Source of the DNA: an uncultured Tenacibaculum sp.
GTDB lineage: Bacteria; Bacteroidota; Bacteroidia; Flavobacteriales; Flavobacteriaceae
Length of the DNA: 64,000 bases
Direction of reading: 5' to 3'
NCBI GenBank assembly: GCA_947496185.1
Contig: CANMCD010000013.1
Location: 62,001 to 126,000 of the forward strand
A program made the position numbers and the translations under genes. Position 1 is the stretch's first letter, and every line of letters starts with the position of its first letter. Under the pieces are notes generated by a model. That model had not been told where the DNA came from and searched no databases. It saw nothing but the letters and a program-made list of their open reading frames with translations. Of the stretch, positions 37,243-46,877 are shown piece by piece.

Positions 37243-37283
37243 CACGTAATTAATTTTTAACAACTAAATAAACTCTAGCATAA

Positions 37284-38780
<1,497 letters not shown>

Positions 38781-38798
38781 TATATAGAAGATATATAC

Positions 38799-38831
38799 AA
38801 AAACCGTCATTTTAATTTGACGGTTTTTTTT
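38799..38831 (+). terminator. Terminator after guaB
   Basis: AAAAACCGTCA pairs with TGACGGTTTTT (loop of eight) and runs into further T. 19 bases past the stop. Confidence 0.88.
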
Positions 38832-38926
38832 ATGTGTTTTTAGAAAGTAAAATACCGTATATAGAAGTCATTTTATTTCAATCATATTGAACGATAAATG
38901 ATAGAAATTTATATTTTTGAAATACG

Positions 38927-39343
38927 ATGAAAAAAATATTAATTCTAAACGGCCCAAATTTAAACTTACTAGGTAAAAGAGAGCCAACTGTATACGGAAA
39001 TACTTCTTTTGATACTTTTTTTGCCGAGTTACAAAAGAAATATAAAAACCTAACCTTACGTTATTATCAATCAAATGTAGAGGGGGAACTTATAAATAAA
39101 CTCCATGAAGTTGGGTTTGAATTTGACGGAATTGTTTTTAATGCAGCAGCCTATACACATACTTCAATAGCAATAGCAGATGCTGTCAAGGCCATTTCAA
39201 CACCTGTGATAGAAGTGCATATATCAAATGTATATGAAAGAGAACCATTCCGTCATAAAAGTTTTTTAGCTGCTAATGCTAAGGGGATTATAACGGGATT
39301 CGGGCTTCAAAGTTATGAATTGGCTATTCAAAGTTTTTTATAG
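38927..39343 (+). CDS. aroQ: Type II 3-dehydroquinate dehydratase
   Basis: 138 residues. Converts 3-dehydroquinate to 3-dehydroshikimate as a dodecamer. ILNGPNLNLLGKREPTVYGN at the start (catalytic Tyr near 24 and Arg near 19), QSNVEGELINKLHE near 48, FNAAAYTHTSIAIADA near 76, PVIEVHISNVYEREPFRHKS near 98 (catalytic His) and GFGLQSYELAI at the end. All key residues seen. The last 20 bases overlap the 3' end of the convergent DUF4105 gene. Confidence 0.96.
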   Translation: MKKILILNGPNLNLLGKREPTVYGNTSFDTFFAELQKKYKNLTLRYYQSNVEGELINKLHEVGFEFDGIVFNAAAYTHTSIAIADAVKAISTPVIEVHISNVYEREPFRHKSFLAANAKGIITGFGLQSYELAIQSFL

Positions 39344-40514
39344 CGTTATATATAAATACATACCGAATCAGGAGTAATATAAAAAAACTTATTAGTGATA
39401 TCGGAAATAGTTGGATTTTAGCAATCCAAATGACTGGTAATGCCGTTAGTAATAAAATATTCAAAATAATATAATACGATACCCATTTTGGTGGATTTTT
39501 TTTGATTAACAAAAAGCAAATGATGAGATTGGGAGCAAAAGCCCATAGAAAATTGAAATTATTTGGTGCCGTAGAATGATTGGTAAAAAACCATAAAAAG
39601 ACAATTAAAAGACCAATTAATCCTGTGAAAGAAAATAGGCAAATATCTAACCATTTTGTTCTTGATTTTTTTTGATAGTCTTTATAAGTAATATAAAAAC
39701 CAAACAAAGCAACGATATAAAACACCAGTGTTGGATTGATGATATCGTTTTTTGGTTTAATTTCTGGGTAGTCCAGTAATGTGATTGTTTTTTCAACAAG
39801 TTTAAGCTTATTTTCGGTGTTGCTGTTTAGGCTAGCATTCTCTAGTGCTAAAAAAACATAATCAGGTAAAAATAAATACTCTTCAGGGGTAGCTATGGCG
39901 TCTAATCTACTTCCCAGAGCAATGTTTATACCTAAACTACCCCATGTATTGGTGTCATTTTCGTAATTCATGAGCTGTCGAAGTGTCTTATTTTTTAGGG
40001 AATAATTAGGGTCAAAAACCACTTTATCACCTAAAATCTTCTTTATAATGTTTACCGGTTTACTTGAGCAGTTATTAAAAAAAGGGTCATAAAAATAACT
40101 GGCATTTTCTGGAATAGCATTTTCTTCTAAAAAATTAAAAAAAGCATTTTTTTCTGTTAATGTAAGCTGCAAGACTTGCTCTTTTGCCCATCGCTGGTAG
40201 TTTTGATATGCTTTTAAAGAGGGAGGAAAAGAGTATCGGACTAATTTATATTTCATAAACCCTCTGATGAAATTCAAATAAAAATTTGCTTGATTAAAGT
40301 CAAAAAAACCATAATTATAGACCATGTCTAATTGCAATACAGGGTCTTTAACCCGGATAGCCGTATGTCCAAATTTTTCATATAAAACCTCACCAGGTCC
40401 ATAAGTAATGATACTTATTTTAGCATGATCAGTAAGTTGTATGTTTTCAGAAATACAAGGAAAAGTAAAAAGAAATAGTGTAGTTAGTAAAAGTAATTTT
40501 TTAAGTGTTATCAT
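39324..40514 (-). CDS. DUF4105 domain membrane protein
   Basis: 396 residues. Signal peptide-like MITLKKLLLLTTLFLFTFPCIS, then the DUF4105 domain (ISIITYGPGEVLYEKFGHTAIRV, NYGFFDFNQANFYLNFIRGFMKY, FFNNCSSKP) to about residue 240. The conserved His in KFGHTAIR and the Cys in NNCSSKP are the motif of the family, which is related to Lnb/NlpC-like folds and may act on lipids or peptides at the membrane. Four or five membrane segments follow (about 255-395). Its ATG overlaps the PorV/Q-like stop by 4 bases (ATGA), so the two are coupled. Confidence 0.88.
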   Translation of the reverse strand: MITLKKLLLLTTLFLFTFPCISENIQLTDHAKISIITYGPGEVLYEKFGHTAIRVKDPVLQLDMVYNYGFFDFNQANFYLNFIRGFMKYKLVRYSFPPSLKAYQNYQRWAKEQVLQLTLTEKNAFFNFLEENAIPENASYFYDPFFNNCSSKPVNIIKKILGDKVVFDPNYSLKNKTLRQLMNYENDTNTWGSLGINIALGSRLDAIATPEEYLFLPDYVFLALENASLNSNTENKLKLVEKTITLLDYPEIKPKNDIINPTLVFYIVALFGFYITYKDYQKKSRTKWLDICLFSFTGLIGLLIVFLWFFTNHSTAPNNFNFLWAFAPNLIICFLLIKKNPPKWVSYYIILNILLLTALPVIWIAKIQLFPISLISFFILLLIRYVFIYNAIKNFE

Positions 40515-41578
40515 GGTCTAAAAAAGCTGTAATCAAATTTAATAGAAAAAACATTCGAATATAAGGCATTTCCAACACTTCCGATGTTAGTTAATGCATA
40601 ATCTATCTGTATTCCTTTATATTTGAATCCTAGACCAAAATTTGGTTGAATAGCAATATTTTTACTTCCGTCAAAAGCAGTGTTTTGTTGTATGTTTCCA
40701 ATACCAACTCGTAAAAAGGCGAATTTTTCATAGGCTACTTGTACCCCTAAAGAAGGATCTATGCTCATAAATGAAGTAGCAATAAGATCGTTTGTTTGTG
40801 CGAAACGAACATTTAAATCAATTTCAGTAAGAAGAGAAAAAAAACGTCCTATAGAAAAATTTCTAGCAATACCTAGTTGCGCTTTTGGTTTGGTGATTTC
40901 TGTAGTTTCGGGTAATTCTTGATTTTGATCAGGTATGGCATTTTTGATTTTTTCAAATGCTGTTTCATTAATATTCCAACTATTGAATGTAGTGGTAATA
41001 TCTCTTACCATCAAACCAAAATGCCATTGATTTCTTTTAAATTGAATTCCTGCATCAAAACCAAAGCCCCAAGAGCTTGCAAATTCACCGATAATACGTC
41101 TCACAATTTTAGTATTTATACCAAATTGTAATCCATCCAATATTACTTTTCTAGCGTATCCAAAATTTACTGCATAATCGGCGGCAGAAAATAGGCTAAT
41201 TCTATCATAGTTAATATTTCCTTGATTGTCAATTAACTCTGTAGTATTTAGAATGTCATCCACACCAAAACGAATAATTGAAATCCCTATTGCACTTTTT
41301 TGATCAATAGGCATTGCAAAGGCAGCATAATTGTAATTCGCAATTCCAGCAAAATACGAGGCATGCATTAAGGATCCTTGATAATCGCTTATAGCCACCA
41401 ATCCAGCAGGGTTCCAATAAAGAGAATTAACATCGTTAGTAGTAGCTACTACCGATTTACTCATGCCAAAAGCGGCCGCATCGACTCCAATATTTAAAAA
41501 CTCGTTCGAATAATTACGAAATTGAGCATGAAGCGTAGTGACGATGATAAAGAAAAAAAATAAACTGTATTTTCTCAA
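40511..41578 (-). CDS. PorV/PorQ-family outer membrane beta-barrel protein
   Basis: 355 residues. Signal peptide MRKYSLFFFFIIVTTLHA, then FLNIGVDAAAFGMSKSVVATTNDVNSLYWNPAGLVAI, the hallmark FadL-like N-terminus of the PorV/PorQ (UPF0164) family. The rest alternates barrel strands and ends with ...FSIKFDYSFFRP. PorV and PorQ serve type IX secretion at the outer membrane; this one could be a paralogue since porU and cmk (usual neighbours) are not present. Coupled to the DUF4105 gene by a 4-base overlap. Confidence 0.85.
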   Translation of the reverse strand: MRKYSLFFFFIIVTTLHAQFRNYSNEFLNIGVDAAAFGMSKSVVATTNDVNSLYWNPAGLVAISDYQGSLMHASYFAGIANYNYAAFAMPIDQKSAIGISIIRFGVDDILNTTELIDNQGNINYDRISLFSAADYAVNFGYARKVILDGLQFGINTKIVRRIIGEFASSWGFGFDAGIQFKRNQWHFGLMVRDITTTFNSWNINETAFEKIKNAIPDQNQELPETTEITKPKAQLGIARNFSIGRFFSLLTEIDLNVRFAQTNDLIATSFMSIDPSLGVQVAYEKFAFLRVGIGNIQQNTAFDGSKNIAIQPNFGLGFKYKGIQIDYALTNIGSVGNALYSNVFSIKFDYSFFRP

Positions 41579-41675
41579 AAGTTGATTTTCAAATAAATAG
41601 ATTACTAAGTTACTAAGAAAATAACATTTTTTAGTTAGTAAACTTTTATTTTACGATTCTATTTAAAATTTGAAG

Positions 41676-41683
41676 TAGATTTG
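41676..41683 (+). promoter_or_regulatory. -7 element before the repeat protein gene
   Basis: TAGATTTG, 35 bases before the ATG at 41719. No clear -33 TTG. Confidence 0.4.
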
Positions 41684-41718
41684 CATTCTAATTTTAAAGT
41701 ACAAATAATTAAATCATT

Positions 41719-43056
41719 ATGAAAATACAATTTAAAATTGCGGTTATTGCTATGATTGGAATAGTAGCTAGTGGAACGTCTCAGGAAAAAATAACTACAG
41801 AAGCTGGGGGTAAATCAGACTTTATTTATCGAAATGCCAAATTAGAGGTTTATCATAACCATATGCGTAATGTTCAAATTAACCCACAAAACCAACTGGA
41901 TGTAACTGGAAGTGCGTCAATAACAGTGAAAGAATTCGTTCCAAGTATATCGCTTTTTGACTCAAGCGATTATTCTAGTTCGTCTGTAATTTTCACAAAC
42001 GATAATAGTTTTTTCATAGGAAAAAACATAGGAGAGAAGATGACCAACAGTAGTCTGTTTAATATTGGACTTAATTCAGGAAAAGTAGGAATTGGTACAG
42101 CAAATCCAAATGCTAAACTTGAGGTTTATCATAACCATATGCGTAATGTTCAAATTAACCCTCAAAACCAACTGGATATAACTGGAGGAGCATCTATAAC
42201 AGTGAAAGAATTTGTTCCTAGTATAGCGCTTTTTGACTCAAGTGATCATTCTAGTTCATCTGTAATTTTCACAAACGATAATAGTTTTTTTATAGGGAAA
42301 AATACTGGTGAGAAGATAACCAATAGTAGTTTGTTTAATATTGGACTTAATTCAGGGAAAGTAGGAATTGGTACAGCAAATCCAAATGCTAAATTTGAGG
42401 TTTATCATAATCACATGCGTAATATTCAAATTAATCCTCAAAACCAACTGGATGTGACTGGGGAGGCATCTATAACAGTGAAAGAATTTGTTCCTAGTAT
42501 ATCGCTTTTTGACTCCAGTAATGATTCTAGTTCATCTGTAATTTTCACAAACGATAATAGTTTTTTTATAGGGAAAAATACTGGAGAGAAGATAACTAAT
42601 AGTAGGCTATTTAATATTGGACTTAATTCAGGTAATATTGGGATCGGTACAATAAATTCTGTTTCATGGAAGTTAGCGGTAAATGGTAAAGTGAGGGCTA
42701 AAGAAATTAAAGTAGAAACAGATTGGGCTGATTTTGTTTTTGAAGAGAGTTATAAGCTTCCAACATTAAAAGAAGTAGAAAATCATATAAAAGAAAAAGG
42801 ACATTTAAAAGATATACCAAGTGCCATGGAAGTAGAAAAAAATGGAATTTTTCTGGGAGAAATGAATGCGAAACTTTTACAAAAAATAGAAGAGCTCACT
42901 TTGTATACTATCTCACAGGAGAAAAAAATAAAAGTATTAGAGAAACAAGTAAATGACATAAAGCACTTAAAAGAAGAAAATAAATCTTTGAAACGATTAA
43001 ATGATAAGTTTTTAGAACTTCAAAAAAGATTAGATATAATTGAAAATAAAAAATAG
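41719..43056 (+). CDS. Tail-fibre-like surface protein with three long tandem repeats
   Basis: 445 residues. Signal peptide MKIQFKIAVIAMIGIVASGTS. Residues about 40-315 are three near-identical copies of a 92-residue unit (LEVYHNHMRNVQINPQNQLDV..., SVIFTNDNSFFIGKN, LFNIGLNSGKVGIGTANPN). The GIGTANPNAKLEV junction is the usual repeat boundary in such Bacteroidota proteins. Residues 325-370 (GKVRAKEIKVETDWADFVFEE, HIKEKGHLKDIPSAMEVEKNG) form the tail-fibre or S74-like C-terminal module, here without an S74 peptidase domain. The last 60 residues are a coiled coil (KIKVLEKQVNDIKHLKEENKSLKRL). Probably a trimeric secreted or surface fibre. Confidence 0.82.
   Translation: MKIQFKIAVIAMIGIVASGTSQEKITTEAGGKSDFIYRNAKLEVYHNHMRNVQINPQNQLDVTGSASITVKEFVPSISLFDSSDYSSSSVIFTNDNSFFIGKNIGEKMTNSSLFNIGLNSGKVGIGTANPNAKLEVYHNHMRNVQINPQNQLDITGGASITVKEFVPSIALFDSSDHSSSSVIFTNDNSFFIGKNTGEKITNSSLFNIGLNSGKVGIGTANPNAKFEVYHNHMRNIQINPQNQLDVTGEASITVKEFVPSISLFDSSNDSSSSVIFTNDNSFFIGKNTGEKITNSRLFNIGLNSGNIGIGTINSVSWKLAVNGKVRAKEIKVETDWADFVFEESYKLPTLKEVENHIKEKGHLKDIPSAMEVEKNGIFLGEMNAKLLQKIEELTLYTISQEKKIKVLEKQVNDIKHLKEENKSLKRLNDKFLELQKRLDIIENKK
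41836..42663 (+). repeat. Three tandem 276-bp repeats within the tail-fibre-like gene
   Basis: Unit starts at 41836, 42112 and 42388 (GCCAAATTA/GCTAAACTT/GCTAAATTT before GAGGTTTATCATAA). The period is exactly 276 bp (92 codons). Copies are nearly identical at DNA level, including many third positions, pointing to recent duplication or gene conversion. Confidence 0.92.
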
Positions 43057-43096
43057 GTAGTACTATATAACGTTTTTGTTGCTGAATGTTGATAAG

Positions 43097-43135
43097 ATAG
43101 ACTTCAAGAGTTCTAAATGAACTCTTGAAGTCTAT
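43097..43135 (+). terminator. Terminator after the repeat protein gene
   Basis: ATAGACTTCAAGAGTTC pairs perfectly with GAACTCTTGAAGTCTAT, 17-bp stem and 5-nt loop. The T tail is short (TTTAAT), so some read-through is possible. Confidence 0.75.
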
Positions 43136-43255
43136 TTAATATATAGCCAAAGATATTTTTGTATTATAGCATCAGTAATTATACGTTAATACCCTACAAA
43201 TTTTGCTAGTTATAGAATGTATTTCTTATTTTCGTTTTAAAGTTTAAAAGTAATA

Positions 43256-44005
43256 ATGAATTTTAAAAAACATATTCCTAATATAATAACACTAGGAAAC
43301 TTATTATGTGGTACTATAGCGACTATTTATGCTGTTGAAGGTAACTTTATAGTAACCGCGCAATTTTTTATATTAGGAGTTGGTTTAGATTTTTTTGACG
43401 GATTTACTGCACGGCTTTTAAATGTTCAAGGAGAATTGGGGAAGCAACTTGATTCTTTGGCAGATATGGTGACTAGTGGTGTAGTACCAGGTATTGTAAT
43501 GCTTCAACTAATAAATAAGGCTATTGATAAAGACCCAATAGGATATTTTGGACAAGAAGAATTTACGGAAGTAGCGAGTAGTTTACCTTTCTTAGGCTTA
43601 TTACTTACATTGGCTGCTTGTTATCGTTTGGCGAATTTTAATATTGATGAACGGCAAGCGGATAGTTTTATTGGGTTACCAACACCAGCCATGAGCTTGT
43701 TTGTGGTTTCTTTGTCTCTTTTAAGTAATGGTGAAAATATAGTATTCCTATCAAAATTAATAAATGAACCGTATTTTCTAATAGGGGTAGTACTGATTTT
43801 TAGTTATTTGATGAATGCAGAATTACCCCTATTCTCATTGAAGTTTAAAGAATATTCTTTTAAAGGAAATTACATAAAATATTTATTTTTAATTGCCAGT
43901 GTATTGTTGCTTTTAGTGCTCAAACTTGCAGCAATTCCTTTTATTATATTGCTTTATGTGCTTATATCAGTACTGGTGAATTTGTTTTATAAAGAAAAAC
44001 ACTAG
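43256..44005 (+). CDS. pssA: CDP-diacylglycerol-serine O-phosphatidyltransferase
   Basis: 249 residues. Membrane enzyme making phosphatidylserine, the precursor of phosphatidylethanolamine. The CDP-alcohol phosphotransferase motif is complete: D-x2-DG-x2-AR-x8-G-x3-D-x3-D in LDFFDGFTARLLNVQ... (residues about 43-68). MNFKKHIPNIITLGNLLCGT is the usual N-terminus; about seven hydrophobic segments. Monocistronic. Confidence 0.94.
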   Translation: MNFKKHIPNIITLGNLLCGTIATIYAVEGNFIVTAQFFILGVGLDFFDGFTARLLNVQGELGKQLDSLADMVTSGVVPGIVMLQLINKAIDKDPIGYFGQEEFTEVASSLPFLGLLLTLAACYRLANFNIDERQADSFIGLPTPAMSLFVVSLSLLSNGENIVFLSKLINEPYFLIGVVLIFSYLMNAELPLFSLKFKEYSFKGNYIKYLFLIASVLLLLVLKLAAIPFIILLYVLISVLVNLFYKEKH

Positions 44006-44120
44006 AAAGGTGTTTATTTATTTTTTTTTGAGTGTAATTGCCACCATTTCTCCCAATATTAAGTTTGTATTAGCTTTGAAAAAAATAATTTCTAATAATA
44101 GTAAAATAAAAAAAGACTTA

Positions 44121-44855
44121 CTAAAACTTTTTCTTTTTAAGTTCGAAGTCTTTTCCTAGATACACTCTTCTTACAGTTTCATCATCTGCTAATTCTTCAG
44201 GAGTCCCTTCTTTTAAAATACCTCCGTTATACATAAGGTAAGTACGATCTGTAATTGCTAGGGTTGCTTGCACATCATGATCCGTGATTAGAATTCCAAT
44301 ATTTTTATTTTTTAATGTGGCAACTATTCTTTGAATATCCTCTACAGCAATAGGATCAACTCCTGCAAAAGGTTCGTCTAGTAAAATAAATTTAGGATCG
44401 GAAGCCAAGCAACGTGCTATTTCTGTTCGTCTTCTTTCTCCACCAGAAAGCAAGTCACCTCTGTTTTTACGAACATGATCCAAGCTAAATTCTTCAATCA
44501 ATTCCTCTAAACGCTCTTTTCGTTGGGTTTTCGTTCTATCCGTAAATTCAAGAACAGACATAATATTATCCTCTACCGATAATTTTCTAAACACAGAAGC
44601 CTCTTGTGCTAAGTAACCAATACCCTTTTGTGCACGTTTATACATAGCATCTTCAGTAATTTCTTCATTATCAAGAAATATAGTACCTCCATTGGGTTTA
44701 ATCATACCCACAATCATATAAAATGAAGTTGTTTTCCCAGCGCCATTAGGGCCTAAAAGCCCAATAATTTCCCCTTGCTCTACTTCAAGAGAAATTCCTT
44801 TTACTACTTTTCTTTTACCGTAAATTTTTTGAATATTATTGGCCTTTAACTTCAT
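44121..44855 (-). CDS. lptB: LPS export ABC transporter ATP-binding protein LptB
   Basis: 244 residues. Walker [17 protein letters not shown] near residue 35, [20 protein letters not shown] (LptB-specific) near 80, signature [15 protein letters not shown] near 137, Walker [14 protein letters not shown] near 157, ITDHDV switch near 192. It powers LPS extraction from the inner membrane with LptFG and LptC. It follows tatC by 98 bases on the same strand. Confidence 0.95.
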   Translation of the reverse strand: MKLKANNIQKIYGKRKVVKGISLEVEQGEIIGLLGPNGAGKTTSFYMIVGMIKPNGGTIFLDNEEITEDAMYKRAQKGIGYLAQEASVFRKLSVEDNIMSVLEFTDRTKTQRKERLEELIEEFSLDHVRKNRGDLLSGGERRRTEIARCLASDPKFILLDEPFAGVDPIAVEDIQRIVATLKNKNIGILITDHDVQATLAITDRTYLMYNGGILKEGTPEELADDETVRRVYLGKDFELKKKKF

Positions 44856-44953
44856 AAACTATGCTTAACTATTAACTTAAAAATAGAGTAGGTAAAAATA
44901 AATGACTTTTTATCTTTTTCCAACTACTTTTTATTCATTTTAAACTGTAGCGG

Positions 44954-45775
44954 TTAAACTCTCGGACTTTTAGTGAGGTTTTTTTCTTGTTTTTTTATCA
45001 CAAACCTTGATACATGAATGCTTATTTCATAGAGAATCATGATAGGTACTGAAACAATTATTTGACTCGCAACATCAGGTGGTGTAATAATTGCTGATAG
45101 TATCAAAACTACCACCAAAGCATGTTTACGGTATTTTTTCAAAAACTGTGGAGTTATCAATCCTATTTTTGATAAGAAAAAAATGAGTACAGGTAATTCA
45201 AAAAACACAGCAACCCCCAATATAGTATTGGTAATTAAACTAGTATACGCTTCTAGTTTGAAATTATTTTGTATGGTGTCAGAGATTTGAAAATTGTAAA
45301 AAAAGTATACTGACATAGGGATAATCACAAAATAGCTAAATAAAACACCTAAAAAGAATAGGAGAGAGGCTGTAAAAATAAAACCCTTAGATTTTTTTCG
45401 TTCATTTTCATGTAAACCTGGAGCAATAAAACGCCAAATTTCCCAGATAAGGTAAGGAAAAGCAATCACAAACCCTAAAATTAAAGAAGACCAGATACCC
45501 GTCATTAATTGTTGTGTTGGGTTTAAGGCTTGCAATGTCTGTTCAAAATCGATACGGCAAAAATCAGTATCGATACCAATAGAGGAAAAAAACTTACAAA
45601 AAAAACGATATGTAGAAAAATCAGGATCTAAATGTGCTAATAAAACATGATCAAAAACCGTATTAATATTTGCAAATATTAAAATTGCTATAATAAAAAT
45701 AGCTGCAAAACTTCTGACTAAATGCCATCGGAGTTCTTCCAGATGGTCAAGAAAAGACATTTCTTTTGAACTCAT
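44954..45775 (-). CDS. tatC: Sec-independent protein translocase subunit TatC
   Basis: 273 residues. Starts SSKEMSFLDHLEELRWHLVRSF, the TatC amphipathic N-terminus with the conserved HLEELR. About six membrane segments follow, with GLHENERKK in the first cytoplasmic loop near residue 130 and ITPQFLKKYRKHALVVVLILSAIITPPD near 205, all TatC signatures. It recognises twin-arginine signal peptides. Starts at the stop of kdsD (1-base overlap, TAATG), so the two genes are translationally coupled. Confidence 0.95.
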   Translation of the reverse strand: MSSKEMSFLDHLEELRWHLVRSFAAIFIIAILIFANINTVFDHVLLAHLDPDFSTYRFFCKFFSSIGIDTDFCRIDFEQTLQALNPTQQLMTGIWSSLILGFVIAFPYLIWEIWRFIAPGLHENERKKSKGFIFTASLLFFLGVLFSYFVIIPMSVYFFYNFQISDTIQNNFKLEAYTSLITNTILGVAVFFELPVLIFFLSKIGLITPQFLKKYRKHALVVVLILSAIITPPDVASQIIVSVPIMILYEISIHVSRFVIKKQEKNLTKSPRV

Positions 45776-46746
45776 TAAAATATACCTTCTTTTATTAAGT
45801 CATGTAAATGAACAACGCCAGCATATTTATCTGCTTCGTCTGTAATTAATATCTGTGAAATATTATTTCCTTCAAGTATTTCAAGTGCTTCAATAGCCAT
45901 GGCATTTATTTGCATAGACTTTGGGTTTTTACTCATTATACTTTCCGCTGTAAGATTATCTAGTTTTGTAGTTTCTTGTAGCATGCGTCTAATATCTCCA
46001 TCAGTAATAATACCAATAATACGGTTCGTATCATCAACCACGGCAGTTACTCCTAATCTTTTTTCAGAAATTTCTACAATTACATTGCTGATAGCGTCAG
46101 TCGCTTTTACACACGGAGATTGATTGTTTTTAATTAGATCAGAAACTCGTAAATACAGGCGTTTACCCAAGGCACCACCGGGATGATATTTTGCAAAATC
46201 ATTACTAGTAAACCCTTTTAACTCTAACAAACAAACCGCTAAAGCATCTCCTAAAACAAGTTGGGTTGTTGTACTTGTAGTCGGAGCTAAATTATTTGGA
46301 CAAGCTTCTTTTTCTACATAAGAGTTTAACACAAAATCTGCGTTTTTTCCTAAAAAAGAATCAGGGTTTCCAGTTATTGCAATAATTTTATTATTTGAAT
46401 TTTTAATTAATGGAACCAACACCTTTATTTCAGGAGTATTTCCGCTTTTGGAAATACAAATAACGGTATCATTTTTTTGGACATTTCCTAAATCACCATG
46501 GATAGCATCCGCAGCATGCATGAATACGGATGGAGTTCCAGTAGAGTTAAGGGTTGCCACAATTTTGGTAGCTATATTTGCACTTTTTCCAATACCAGTA
46601 ACAACAACACGACCGTTTGATTTTAAGATAAAGTTTACTGCATCGATAAAAGAATTATCTAATAATTTTGCTAAATTAGCGACAGCATTACTTTGTAAAA
46701 GTATTGTTTCTTTAGCAATTGAAAGGATATCGCTTGGATTTCTCAA
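45775..46746 (-). CDS. kdsD: D-arabinose-5-phosphate isomerase (KpsF/KdsD/GutQ)
   Basis: 323 residues. Makes arabinose-5-phosphate for the Kdo of LPS. SIS domain at about 30-170 (GRVVVTGIGKSANIATKIVATLNSTGTPSVFMHAADAIHGDLG is spread over residues 45-90; CISKSGNTPE near 100), then HPGGALGKRL near 190 and two CBS motifs (VVDDTNRIIGIITDGDIRRML near 240). The start codon is TTG (46746) and no earlier ATG exists, yet RNPSDILSIAKETILLQ matches the family's N-terminus. Divergent from recQ, operonic with tatC. Confidence 0.92.
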   Translation of the reverse strand: MRNPSDILSIAKETILLQSNAVANLAKLLDNSFIDAVNFILKSNGRVVVTGIGKSANIATKIVATLNSTGTPSVFMHAADAIHGDLGNVQKNDTVICISKSGNTPEIKVLVPLIKNSNNKIIAITGNPDSFLGKNADFVLNSYVEKEACPNNLAPTTSTTTQLVLGDALAVCLLELKGFTSNDFAKYHPGGALGKRLYLRVSDLIKNNQSPCVKATDAISNVIVEISEKRLGVTAVVDDTNRIIGIITDGDIRRMLQETTKLDNLTAESIMSKNPKSMQINAMAIEALEILEGNNISQILITDEADKYAGVVHLHDLIKEGIF

Positions 46747-46877
46747 GTTTGAAAATTTAAAAAATAATTTTAAAATCGTAAAAATAGAAATATTTTAGCT
46801 AGGAAGTATAATGAATGTAAAGTTTGTGATTTTTTATTTATAATTTTACATGTATAATTTTTGATTTAATATTTAAG

